Shown: positions 36,095-44,404 of the stretch, in pieces
Position numbering within the stretch: the stretch's first letter is position 1
How the letters are laid out: every line of letters starts with the position of its first letter
Assembly: GCA_022844165.1 (NCBI GenBank)
Contig: JALHMH010000001.1
Location: 124,001 to 188,000 of the forward strand
Origin: Lysobacterales bacterium
GTDB lineage: Bacteria; Pseudomonadota; Gammaproteobacteria; Xanthomonadales; SZUA-5
Reading direction: 5' to 3'
Length of the DNA: 64,000 nt
Translations under genes and position numbers: made by a program
The notes under the pieces: generated by a model
Database searches by the model: none
What the model saw: the letters and a program-made list of their open reading frames with translations, nothing else
What the model was told of the DNA's origin: nothing

Positions 36095-36126
36095 CAACGG
36101 CGCCGGGATGGCGCCGTTGTCGTTTT
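36095..36126 (+). terminator. Rho-independent terminator after the YkvA gene
   Basis: 10-bp perfect stem CAACGGCGCC/GGCGCCGTTG with loop GGGAT (36095-36119) followed by TCGTTTT. It lies between two convergent genes. Confidence 0.85.
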
Positions 36127-37508
36127 CAGTCCCCACCGCCGCAGCCGCCGCAACCTCCACCGCCGCCGCCATCCCCATCGCTTCCGCCGCCGTCTCCGCT
36201 CGAACCCGGTGGGTGACGGGCCTTGTGGTAGTCGGCGAACGCCGTGGTGCTCATGACAGCAGTGCCGGCGATCGCCACCGCGAGCGCGAGTTCGTGAGCG
36301 CGCGGCGCGCCAACGAGCCGCGCATTCGCCAGTTTTGCCTTTGCAACCGCAGCACTGCCTTCGAGCGTCTGTCGTGGGCGCTTGAACAGCATCACCAAAG
36401 CGATGACACCTAAAACGATGCTGATTATCACCAGAAATCCAATCGGCTTGTCGCGCGCTGTGCCGATCACCATTTTGGCGATTCCAAAGAGCACGACCGC
36501 GACGATCGGCAGCACCGGCAGCGCACGTGCGCGCCAGTCGGCGCTTGCATCGAGCAACAGCCGGCGTTGCGTCAAGCGCTGTTCGATGTTGGTCAATCGT
36601 GGCGCCATCCGTCGCAGCAGCGCATCGGGCTTACCGTCGCTGGCGACACATCGCACGATGGAACGCTCCGGCTCTTGTTCGACCGTTGAGTGCGTTCCCT
36701 TGAGTGAGCTGCTGGTCACGTCGAACTCGAGTTTCTTGTCGACCAGCATTTGTGCGACCACAGCATCGGTGCAGCGGTCAGCGCCAGCAACCAGATAGGC
36801 AAGTTCGGGCGTGCTGAGGTGATGCGTATCGGCGGCGCCCTGGTCGCGCATCTTGTGGCGCAGCGTGAATCCGACAATCAGCGCGAGCACGCTGAGCCAG
36901 CCATACAGCGTCAGAAACGGACCAGCGGTCCAGTTCAGCGGGTTGATCGATTCCGCTTGCGCACCAGCGGCCAAAACGAACCCGGCCGCCACCAGCGTTG
37001 AAGTGACGATTGCGCGCCGGGAAGGCCGCGCGATGACAAAGGTACGGCGGGTATCCACGCGACGCCAGCGTGCGGCGCTGGCGAACCGTTTGCGCGCATC
37101 CGGCCAGAGATCCGTGGGCGGGGATCCGAAGTGCCGCTCATAGAGCGCGAGCGTGTTGGCGTACTGCTCGTGAAAACGCGCTTGTTCAGCGCGACCGCCG
37201 CGCGTCGGCCCGTGGTGCAGGGGACGACGCAGTACCGTTGGGCAGTACACTTTCCAATAGTCCCAGGTGTACAAAAGGTGCAGATGCCAGACTTCATCGA
37301 CCGCTTCGCTGGGTGTGATCGGGTCGTCGCTGAGGACGCACAGGAAACAAAAGCGCCGATACTCGTCGATCGCGCGCAATGCGAAATCGCGTGTCCAGGC
37401 TTGATCGCGCATCAGGCGCGCGGTGAAGTCGAGGGTATCGTCACTTTGGAACGGATGTGCCAGCAGCCGTTGCCAGAGCGCGTGCTGTTCGCTGAATGTG
37501 CTGTCCAC
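36126..37508 (-). CDS. GRDP-like / TIGR04222 membrane protein with Gly-rich tail
   Basis: 460 aa. The N-terminal part has the glycine-rich-domain-protein signature DEVWHLHLLYTWDYW. A membrane stretch (AIVTSTLVAAGFVLAAGAQA) is followed by a second (LTLYGWLSVLALIVGFTL), then a soluble region (LSTPELAYLVAGADRCTDAVV) typical of TIGR04222, two more membrane helices and a last hydrophobic segment. The C-terminus is a Gly/Ser/Cys-rich tail (GGGGGGCGGCGGGD), also typical of TIGR04222. Function unknown. Divergent from the cyclophilin-fusion gene. Confidence 0.85.
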   Translation of the reverse strand: MDSTFSEQHALWQRLLAHPFQSDDTLDFTARLMRDQAWTRDFALRAIDEYRRFCFLCVLSDDPITPSEAVDEVWHLHLLYTWDYWKVYCPTVLRRPLHHGPTRGGRAEQARFHEQYANTLALYERHFGSPPTDLWPDARKRFASAARWRRVDTRRTFVIARPSRRAIVTSTLVAAGFVLAAGAQAESINPLNWTAGPFLTLYGWLSVLALIVGFTLRHKMRDQGAADTHHLSTPELAYLVAGADRCTDAVVAQMLVDKKLEFDVTSSSLKGTHSTVEQEPERSIVRCVASDGKPDALLRRMAPRLTNIEQRLTQRRLLLDASADWRARALPVLPIVAVVLFGIAKMVIGTARDKPIGFLVIISIVLGVIALVMLFKRPRQTLEGSAAVAKAKLANARLVGAPRAHELALAVAIAGTAVMSTTAFADYHKARHPPGSSGDGGGSDGDGGGGGGCGGCGGGD

Positions 37509-37587
37509 GGTGCTTTACCTTTTGCCCCTTGTGCCGCCATTGTAAGCGCTCGGTTCGACAGTACCGTTAAACCCAAATGGGGGAGAA

Positions 37588-38940
37588 ATGAACCTGGATT
37601 CCGTTGTTGGACCCGTCCTGAGGCACCGCTGGGCGGCCACCTGGTTTGGCGCAAAATCGCACAGGCGGGTCCATGCCTGCTGGATGGTTCTGTTCGGGCA
37701 TTGTGCGGTCGCTGCGCCCGAGTTCATGGTTGGCGAGTGGTGTGCAGGCAATGTTGAAGAGCGTTGGACACAGCCGGCGCACGGGTTGATGCTGGGCCAG
37801 TCGCGAACCATGAACGGCCGGAGCTTTGAGTTCTTGCGCATCATCAATCGCGATAGCGACTTACGTTATCTGGCTCAACCCGGTGGCCGTGCGCCGACCG
37901 AATTTATTGCGTCCGAGATCAGCGCTGAATCGGTGGTATTCGAAAATCCAAGCCACGACTGGCCCAAGCGTATCGAGTATCGCCGCACTGATAGCGGAAT
38001 GACGGCTACTGTGTCGGCGGGCGAGAACGATCCGCAAACCCAGATCCTGAACTTCAGCCCAGGGCGCTGCCAACCCGAGCGTATCGATACGGCGCCAGCG
38101 CTCAAGACCATGGCCGACGTGCTGCAAGCCAGTGGCAAAGAGCACTGGCGCGCGCCTGCACTGGAAAATACGCTGTACCTGGATCTGCCGAGCGGCACTG
38201 TCGTGATCGAATTGGCGCCAAGTTTCGCCCCGCAACATGTGGCGAACATCAAGGCCCTGGTTCGCGAAGATTATTTCGATGGATTGTCTATATTGCGAGT
38301 ACAGGACAACTTCGTTGCTCAATGGGGCGATCCAGACGCCGCCGACGAAAAGAAGCGGCGCCCTATCCAGGCGGCCAAGCGCAGTTTGCCACCGGAGTTT
38401 ACGCGGGCGAGTAGCGCAGAGTTGCCATTTCATGTGTTGCCCGATGGCGACGCATTCGCGCCTGAGGTTGGTTTCAGCGAAGGGTTTCCGGCCGCGCGAG
38501 GCGGCGGACGCACGTGGCTGGCGCACTGTTATGGCGCCGTTGGAGCGGGCCGTGACAACGGCGTCGACACCGGCGGCGGCACTGAGTTGTACGCGGTGAT
38601 CGGCCATGCGCCAAGGCAGTTGGAACGCAACATCACAACCGTCGGGCGCGTGATCTTCGGCATCGAGCACCTCTCATCGTTGCCGCGAGGCCCGGCGCCG
38701 ATGGGTTTTTACGATCAGCCAACGCAGCGTGTGCCGATCCGATCGGTGCGAATTGCGGCGGACGTGCCAGCGCCAGATCGCCTCGCGCTTGAAGTCTTCC
38801 GCACCGATACGCCTTTGTTCGATGCACTGATCGAAGCACGCCGCAATCGGCGCGACGATTGGTACAAGGAGCCGGCGGGAACCATCGACTTATGCAACGT
38901 TCCCATTCCGGTCAGACGGGTGGACAAGACAACACCATGA
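37588..38940 (+). CDS. DUF6265 - cyclophilin fusion protein
   Basis: 450 aa. An N-terminal hydrophobic stretch ([14 protein letters not shown]) could act as a signal or anchor. Residues about 45-165 resemble DUF6265 ([31 protein letters not shown], then [15 protein letters not shown]). Residues about 195-430 are a cyclophilin-type peptidyl-prolyl isomerase domain: [47 protein letters not shown]. It could help fold envelope proteins. GGGGAG lies 3 nt before the ATG. Coupled by an ATGA overlap to the methyltransferase. Confidence 0.8.
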   Translation: MNLDSVVGPVLRHRWAATWFGAKSHRRVHACWMVLFGHCAVAAPEFMVGEWCAGNVEERWTQPAHGLMLGQSRTMNGRSFEFLRIINRDSDLRYLAQPGGRAPTEFIASEISAESVVFENPSHDWPKRIEYRRTDSGMTATVSAGENDPQTQILNFSPGRCQPERIDTAPALKTMADVLQASGKEHWRAPALENTLYLDLPSGTVVIELAPSFAPQHVANIKALVREDYFDGLSILRVQDNFVAQWGDPDAADEKKRRPIQAAKRSLPPEFTRASSAELPFHVLPDGDAFAPEVGFSEGFPAARGGGRTWLAHCYGAVGAGRDNGVDTGGGTELYAVIGHAPRQLERNITTVGRVIFGIEHLSSLPRGPAPMGFYDQPTQRVPIRSVRIAADVPAPDRLALEVFRTDTPLFDALIEARRNRRDDWYKEPAGTIDLCNVPIPVRRVDKTTP

Positions 38941-39488
38941 TCAAAATCAACTTCGGCTCGGGCCACTTCCCGCTGCAGGGCTGGGTCAACGTCGATAGCG
39001 ATCCAGGTTGCAATCCGGACGTGGTAGCCGACCTGGGAAAACCCTTGCCGTTCGATGCAGGCTGCGCGAGCCATTTGCATAGCGAGGATTTCTTCGACCA
39101 GTTGCCGCTCGAGCTGGCCTGCGCTTTTTTGCGCGATTGCCATCGACTGCTGGCGCCCGGCGGTGTCATGCGCCTGTTGACACCGGATCTGGCACAGCTG
39201 GCTGGCATGTACGTTGCCCGCGATCCCCGTTTGTTGCAGCTTTGGCAGGACAACGTGCCTGTTCCGCTGAAGACAGGACGTCATTGCGAGGTACTCAATC
39301 TTGGAATGCGGCTGGGTGGCCACACTTTTCTGTACGATGCCGAGACGCTTAAGCACGTGCTCGCCGAGTGTGGTTTTGAGGGCCGCGAGGTGAGCTACAA
39401 CCACAGTGCCGAACCGGAACTACGCGGTATTGATTTGCGCTCGCCGGACAATGCGATCAGCCTGTACTTCGATTGTTATCGGATCTGA
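38937..39488 (+). CDS. Class I SAM-dependent methyltransferase-like protein
   Basis: 183 aa with the small variant of the fold seen near glycosylation genes: [77 protein letters not shown]. The first Gly-rich motif is present, but the usual motif I is shortened to FGSGH. The substrate is unknown. It is translated from an ATG overlapping the upstream stop (38937-38940), so it may act with the cyclophilin fusion. Confidence 0.75.
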   Translation: MIKINFGSGHFPLQGWVNVDSDPGCNPDVVADLGKPLPFDAGCASHLHSEDFFDQLPLELACAFLRDCHRLLAPGGVMRLLTPDLAQLAGMYVARDPRLLQLWQDNVPVPLKTGRHCEVLNLGMRLGGHTFLYDAETLKHVLAECGFEGREVSYNHSAEPELRGIDLRSPDNAISLYFDCYRI

Positions 39489-39658
39489 TGGCAATAAATG
39501 ACGGCGAAAGTCGGTTTGGACAGGGCGAAATGACCGATGGCAGTTGCCCAAAGTGCGCAGAATCTGATGAAGTCTGGTTTGTGCGGGAACCAGTGCCCCG
39601 CAAGCGCGTCATAAACTCTGCCGGCGATTCCGGCAGCGATTGAAAAAAGAGGAATTCG

Positions 39659-41788
39659 ATGAACAAGACGTCTTTGCTGGCCTTTGCGATTGCGTTGACT
39701 CTCGGTTCGGCGGTGGACGCCAAACCTAAGACGGTCGATTTGGCGGAGCTTAAGTTCACGACCGAACAAACCGAGGCCGCCAGCTGGGTGGCCCGGTTCC
39801 TGACGCGTCTGCATTACGCCAGCAAGCCGCTGGATGACGCGATGTCGCAGGAGATGCTCAAGCGCTATATCGAAGCGCTCGACAGCGAGAAGGTGTTTTT
39901 CCTCGCCAGCGACATTCAGGAATTCGAGGTGGCGTACGCCAAAACGCTGGACGACGCGATCGCCCGCGAGCAACTCGATGCTCCGTTCGTGATTTATCGG
40001 CGCTACGTGCAGCGGCTCAACGAGCGCACAGACTATGCCCGCGGATTGCTCGAAAAAGGCTTCGATTTCGATGTCGACGAAAACTACGCATACGATCGCG
40101 AAGGTGCGCCATGGGCCTCATCCGTTGCTGAGTTGAACGAGCACTGGCGGTTGCGCGTCAAGAATGACTGGCTGCGTTTGAAATTGGCCAAGCGGGATGG
40201 TGCGAAAATTGCTGAAACGCTCGACAAGCGCTACGCCGATTTCAACGTACGCGTTGGCCAACTGGATGGCGAAGATATTTTTCAGACCTTCTTGAATGCG
40301 TATGCGATGGCGATTGAGCCGCATACCAACTACCTGGGTCCGCGCGCCAGCGAGAACTTCGCCATTTCGATGCGCCTGAGTCTCGAAGGGATCGGAGCCG
40401 TGCTGCAGCGCGATGGCGAGTACGTCGTGGTGCGATCGGTCGTCGAAGGTGGTCCTGCCTCGAGAGACGGTCGTATCAAACCGGGCGATCGGATTCTGGC
40501 CGTGGGTCAGGCCCGGGATACGCAGCTGACGGACGTCGTTGGCTGGCGGCTCGAGGACGTGGTGGAGTTGATTCGTGGCAAGAAGGACACGCGGGTCAAG
40601 CTCGATGTTTTGCCCAAAGAGCTTTCGATCGGCGGTCAGTCGCAGCTTGTGGAGCTGACGCGAGACAAAGTCAAGCTTGAGGAGCAAGCAGCCCGCCAAC
40701 GCGTGATCGAAACCGACGGCGCGGTGAAAAAACGTATTGGTGTGATCGAGTTGCCGGCCTTTTACAGCGACTTCGCCGCGCAAGCGCGCGGCGAGGCCGA
40801 CTATCGCAGCTCGACTCGCGATGTGCGCAAACTGCTGAGCGAGCTGCAGGCCGAAAAAGTGGATGGTGTATTGATCGATTTGCGCAATAACGGTGGGGGT
40901 TCGCTGGAAGAAGCGGCGGATTTGACCGGGCTCTTTATCGACGAGGGTCCGGTGGTGCAGATCAGCGATGGTCGCGGTCGCGTTGCGGTCAAAGAGGATC
41001 CGAATCGAGGCGTGGTTTACACCGGCCCGCTCGCGGTGATGATCAATCGTGCGTCTGCATCGGCGTCCGAAATTTTTGCCGGTGCGATACAGGACTATGG
41101 GCGCGGCGTCATCATCGGCGAAACCACATTCGGCAAAGGCACGGTCCAGGAATTGAAGGACTTGGACTACATGGCCAACAAGGACGTACCAACCCTGGGT
41201 CAGCTCAAGCTCACGGTGGCGCAGTTCTTCCGCATCGACGGCGGCTCGACGCAACACAAAGGTGTTATTCCCGACATCAAGTATCCAGCCACACTGGAAG
41301 GCGTCGAATACGGCGAGTCGAGTTATGACAATGCGCTGCCCTGGACGCAGATCGCTGCCGCCGACTATTTGCCCGTCGGCGACTTTTCGCGGATGTTGCC
41401 CAAACTGGAGGCACGCCATACAGCGCGCATCAAGAGCGATCAGGAGTTCGTTTTCCTGGCGGAGGACATTGCGGAGGCCAAAGCCGTCCGGGAGCGCAAT
41501 CAGATCTCATTGAATTACGCCACGCGCGAAGCCGAACGGAAGGCTGACGAAGCGAAACTGCAAGCGCGCGCCAAGGCACGCGGAGAAACCGAAGATCAAC
41601 TGGCAGCCTTGGATGACGGCCTGAATGCGAACGAACGTGGCGTCGATCTTGAGGACGAAGAGAAGGACGAAAAACCCGATCCGTTTTTGGTTGAAGGCGC
41701 CCGAATCCTTGCTGACGCGATCGCGCTGTTAAAGGCGGACCCGCAAATCGCCGCCGTGCGCGACGTGGTGCGTAAACCGGGCAGCTGA
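39659..41788 (+). CDS. prc: Tail-specific protease Prc
   Basis: 709 aa, full Prc length. Signal peptide MNKTSLLAFAIALTLGSAVDA. An N-terminal helical domain is followed by a PDZ (GIGAVLQRDGEYVVVRSVVEGG) and the S41 catalytic core, where the Ser/Lys dyad falls at S468 (in ASASASEIF) and K493 (in FGKGTVQ), 25 residues apart as in E. coli Prc. A charged DUF3340-type C-terminal domain completes the family layout. It degrades or trims periplasmic proteins with non-polar C-termini and regulates cell-wall hydrolases. Terminated by a hairpin at 41805-41825. Confidence 0.96.
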   Translation: MNKTSLLAFAIALTLGSAVDAKPKTVDLAELKFTTEQTEAASWVARFLTRLHYASKPLDDAMSQEMLKRYIEALDSEKVFFLASDIQEFEVAYAKTLDDAIAREQLDAPFVIYRRYVQRLNERTDYARGLLEKGFDFDVDENYAYDREGAPWASSVAELNEHWRLRVKNDWLRLKLAKRDGAKIAETLDKRYADFNVRVGQLDGEDIFQTFLNAYAMAIEPHTNYLGPRASENFAISMRLSLEGIGAVLQRDGEYVVVRSVVEGGPASRDGRIKPGDRILAVGQARDTQLTDVVGWRLEDVVELIRGKKDTRVKLDVLPKELSIGGQSQLVELTRDKVKLEEQAARQRVIETDGAVKKRIGVIELPAFYSDFAAQARGEADYRSSTRDVRKLLSELQAEKVDGVLIDLRNNGGGSLEEAADLTGLFIDEGPVVQISDGRGRVAVKEDPNRGVVYTGPLAVMINRASASASEIFAGAIQDYGRGVIIGETTFGKGTVQELKDLDYMANKDVPTLGQLKLTVAQFFRIDGGSTQHKGVIPDIKYPATLEGVEYGESSYDNALPWTQIAAADYLPVGDFSRMLPKLEARHTARIKSDQEFVFLAEDIAEAKAVRERNQISLNYATREAERKADEAKLQARAKARGETEDQLAALDDGLNANERGVDLEDEEKDEKPDPFLVEGARILADAIALLKADPQIAAVRDVVRKPGS

Positions 41789-41804
41789 TTGTGGCCATTG
41801 TTCG

Positions 41805-41828
41805 AGGCGGCGCGACCCGCCGCCTTGA
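41805..41828. terminator. Hairpin between prc and greA
   Basis: AGGCGGC/GCCGCCT (41805-41811 and 41819-41825) with a 7-nt loop, in the short gap between the convergent prc and greA genes. A short TTT follows after a few bases. Confidence 0.6.
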
Positions 41829-41843
41829 GTCTTTCGTTGCTCG

Positions 41844-42323
41844 TCAGCTCTCGTAGCGGACTTCCACAATCTCGTAGCTCTTGCGCCCGCCGGGCGTTTC
41901 GATGTGCACGACATCGCCTTCGCTCTTGCCGATCAGTGCGCGCGCCACTGGAGAGCTGACGGAGATCATCCTTTGTTTGATGTCGGCCTCCAGATCGCCA
42001 ACGATCTGGTACGTTAAAGTCTCGTCGCTGTGGATGTCTTGTACATCGACGATTGCGCCAAAGACAATGCGCGAGCCCGGATTGAGCTTGCTTACATCAA
42101 TGATCTCGGCGTTCGCCAAAGTCGCTTCCAATTCGCCGATACGGCCTTCGGTAAAACCCTGTTGCTCGCGCGCGGCGTGGTACTCAGCGTTTTCGCGCAG
42201 ATCGCCGTGCGCACGCGCCTCGGCAATGGCTGCAATGATCTGAGGTCGCATGACCGATTTCAGATGTTCGAGTTCCGCACGCAATCGTTGCGCACCTTTG
42301 GGCGTCAATGGGGCTCGTTTCAT
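41844..42323 (-). CDS. greA: Transcription elongation factor GreA
   Basis: 159 aa. N-terminal coiled-coil hairpin with the conserved [34 protein letters not shown], including the acidic D-x-x-E-N-A-E tip residues that stimulate RNA cleavage by stalled RNA polymerase. The C-terminal FKBP-like domain reads [30 protein letters not shown]. Length and the tip sequence favour GreA over GreB. Start [10 protein letters not shown] at 42323. Confidence 0.95.
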   Translation of the reverse strand: MKRAPLTPKGAQRLRAELEHLKSVMRPQIIAAIAEARAHGDLRENAEYHAAREQQGFTEGRIGELEATLANAEIIDVSKLNPGSRIVFGAIVDVQDIHSDETLTYQIVGDLEADIKQRMISVSSPVARALIGKSEGDVVHIETPGGRKSYEIVEVRYES

Positions 42324-42492
42324 CGGTTTCCAACCAGTCGGACTGGCGCGCGAGTAAAGCGGATTTGCCGCGAAATGCAAGTTGAGCCGTTTCGCCGCGA
42401 AATTCCGCTTCTCAGCAGAGGCGTTTTAAGAGCCGGCATTGATCGCATTTCGCAACACTGCTATCACGCGCCTATCACAGGAGGAGTCCCCG

Positions 42493-44400
42493 ATGTTTCA
42501 GTCAACGCTATTGGTCGCCGCGTTAGCGGCTGCAACTGAGATCCCTGTCGCCAACTTCGTGGCGCCGCCGGCGCTGGAGGCGATGAAGTTGTCGCCGGAC
42601 GGTAAACACCTGGCGCTGGTTGTTCCGCAATCAGAGTACGAGACGATGTTGGTGGTCATGGACGCCAAATCGCTGAAGCCTGTTGGTGGATTGCGTTCAG
42701 CGCAGCGGCGTCACATCGAGAACGTCTGGTGGGCAAGCGATACGCGCCTCGTGATCTCCACGGCGGAGAAGTATGGCAGTCTCGACACGCCCTACGCGAC
42801 GGGCCATCTGGAAGGCGTCGACTTTGACGGAAAACGTGTGCGTCGCCTGTACGGCAACGATGGCGAACAGCAGCTGGGAACACGCCGAAAAACACGAGCA
42901 ACGGAGACGGGTTTCGCCTACATGGTGGATCCACTCCCGGACATGCCGGAGTACGCGGCCATCGGCCTTTACTCTGGGAAGGTGAATGACCCTTATCCCG
43001 ATCTGATGTTGTTGAACGTGGTCAACGGCAATAGCAAACAGCTGGCCAAGGCGCCGGTGCCATCCGCCAATTTCATTGTTGATCGCAAAGGACAGCCGCA
43101 CTTTGTCGCCGGCACGCGCGACGGTTGGCAGGAGCTTTACCAACGGGTCGACGAGGGTTGGCGTTTGATCAACAAAGAGGCAGAGAGTCATGAGGAACTG
43201 CGGCCCTTGCATCTGGCAGGTGATGGCAAACTCTATATCCATCGGCTGCCTGCCAGCGGACCTGGGCAGGTCGAGCTTTGGGATCCGGCATCTGGCCAGT
43301 CTGAGGTGCTTTATCAGCCCTCGATTGCCGAGCCATACGGTTTCTCGGTCAGCGCCGATGGCAACAAACTGACGGGCGTCATCACGGCGGATGGTCGCTT
43401 TAGTTTCGAAGCTTTCGACAAGTCGGCGCCAGAGGCGCGCGCAATCGCAGCATTGAGCAAGAGCTTTCCCGACGCCTTGGTTCATCCCATCGACTACTCG
43501 CGCGACGGCAAGACAACGCTTTTCCGTGTCGGCAGCGATAGAAACTCTGGCGAGTATTACCTGCTCGAAGACGGCAAAGCGCGTTTTTTGCTGGCGCGCG
43601 ATGAAGGCCTCGATCCGGCGCTGATGCGGCCTACCGAAGCGATCTCTCTGAAGGCACGCGACGGTCGGGCCTTGCACGGTTATCTCACCAGACCTGCGGG
43701 CGAAGCAAAAGCCCCCCTCGTCGTGTTGCCGCACGGCGGCCCGCACGGCGTGCGCGACTACGCAGAATTCGACGCAGAAGTTCAGTTCCTGGCCAATCGA
43801 GGATTTGCGGTGCTGCAAGTGAACTTTCGCGGTTCCGGCGGCTACGGCCAGGAGTTTGCGACTTCCGGTTATGGTCAATGGGGCGGGTCGATGATCGATG
43901 ACTTGCTCGATGCCACCAGACACGTGATCGAATTGGGTCATGTCGACGAAAAACGCATCTGTTCTTATGGCGCGAGCTATGGCGGATTTGCAGCGCTGTC
44001 GATGGCGGTGCGCGAGCCGGACCTTCTGCGCTGTGCGATCAGCTACGTGGGCGTGTCCGATCTCGAACTCATGTACTCGCGCGGAGACATCAGCAATAGT
44101 CGGGAAGGGAAGGATTACCTCGAACGGGTGCTGGGCAAAGACAAGGCGTTGATGGCGCAATACTCGCCGGTGAATCACGCCGACAGGATCCAGGCCAAGG
44201 TGATGCTGGTGCACGGCGGCGATGATTTTCGAGTGCCGCCGGTGCATGCCAAACGCATGAAGAGCGAACTGGAGAAAGCAGGAAAGACGGTCGAGTGGCT
44301 CTACAAAATCGACGAAGGCCATGGATTCTACAAGCGCGAGCACCGCGAGGAGTTTTTGAGCAAGTTGATCGAGTTCTTGCGTGCGAATACTGGCGCCTGA
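42493..44400 (+). CDS. S9 family (prolyl oligopeptidase-like) peptidase
   Basis: About 635 aa. A signal peptide (MFQSTLLVAALAAATE) is followed by a beta-propeller of about 370 residues and an alpha/beta-hydrolase peptidase domain. The nucleophile is in CSYGASYGGFAAL, the oxyanion side in PHGGPHGVRDYAEFD, the acid in LVHGGDDFRVP and the His in DEGHGF. These fit dipeptidyl/acylaminoacyl-peptidase-like enzymes. AGGAGG lies upstream of the ATG at 42493. It probably cleaves peptides in the periplasm. Confidence 0.92.
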   Translation: MFQSTLLVAALAAATEIPVANFVAPPALEAMKLSPDGKHLALVVPQSEYETMLVVMDAKSLKPVGGLRSAQRRHIENVWWASDTRLVISTAEKYGSLDTPYATGHLEGVDFDGKRVRRLYGNDGEQQLGTRRKTRATETGFAYMVDPLPDMPEYAAIGLYSGKVNDPYPDLMLLNVVNGNSKQLAKAPVPSANFIVDRKGQPHFVAGTRDGWQELYQRVDEGWRLINKEAESHEELRPLHLAGDGKLYIHRLPASGPGQVELWDPASGQSEVLYQPSIAEPYGFSVSADGNKLTGVITADGRFSFEAFDKSAPEARAIAALSKSFPDALVHPIDYSRDGKTTLFRVGSDRNSGEYYLLEDGKARFLLARDEGLDPALMRPTEAISLKARDGRALHGYLTRPAGEAKAPLVVLPHGGPHGVRDYAEFDAEVQFLANRGFAVLQVNFRGSGGYGQEFATSGYGQWGGSMIDDLLDATRHVIELGHVDEKRICSYGASYGGFAALSMAVREPDLLRCAISYVGVSDLELMYSRGDISNSREGKDYLERVLGKDKALMAQYSPVNHADRIQAKVMLVHGGDDFRVPPVHAKRMKSELEKAGKTVEWLYKIDEGHGFYKREHREEFLSKLIEFLRANTGA

Positions 44401-44404
44401 GGCG

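Noticed and set aside
40118..41419. 433-codon antisense frame within prc
   Set aside because: Antisense shadow of a well-defined protease with intact catalytic residues; no ribosome site or domain.
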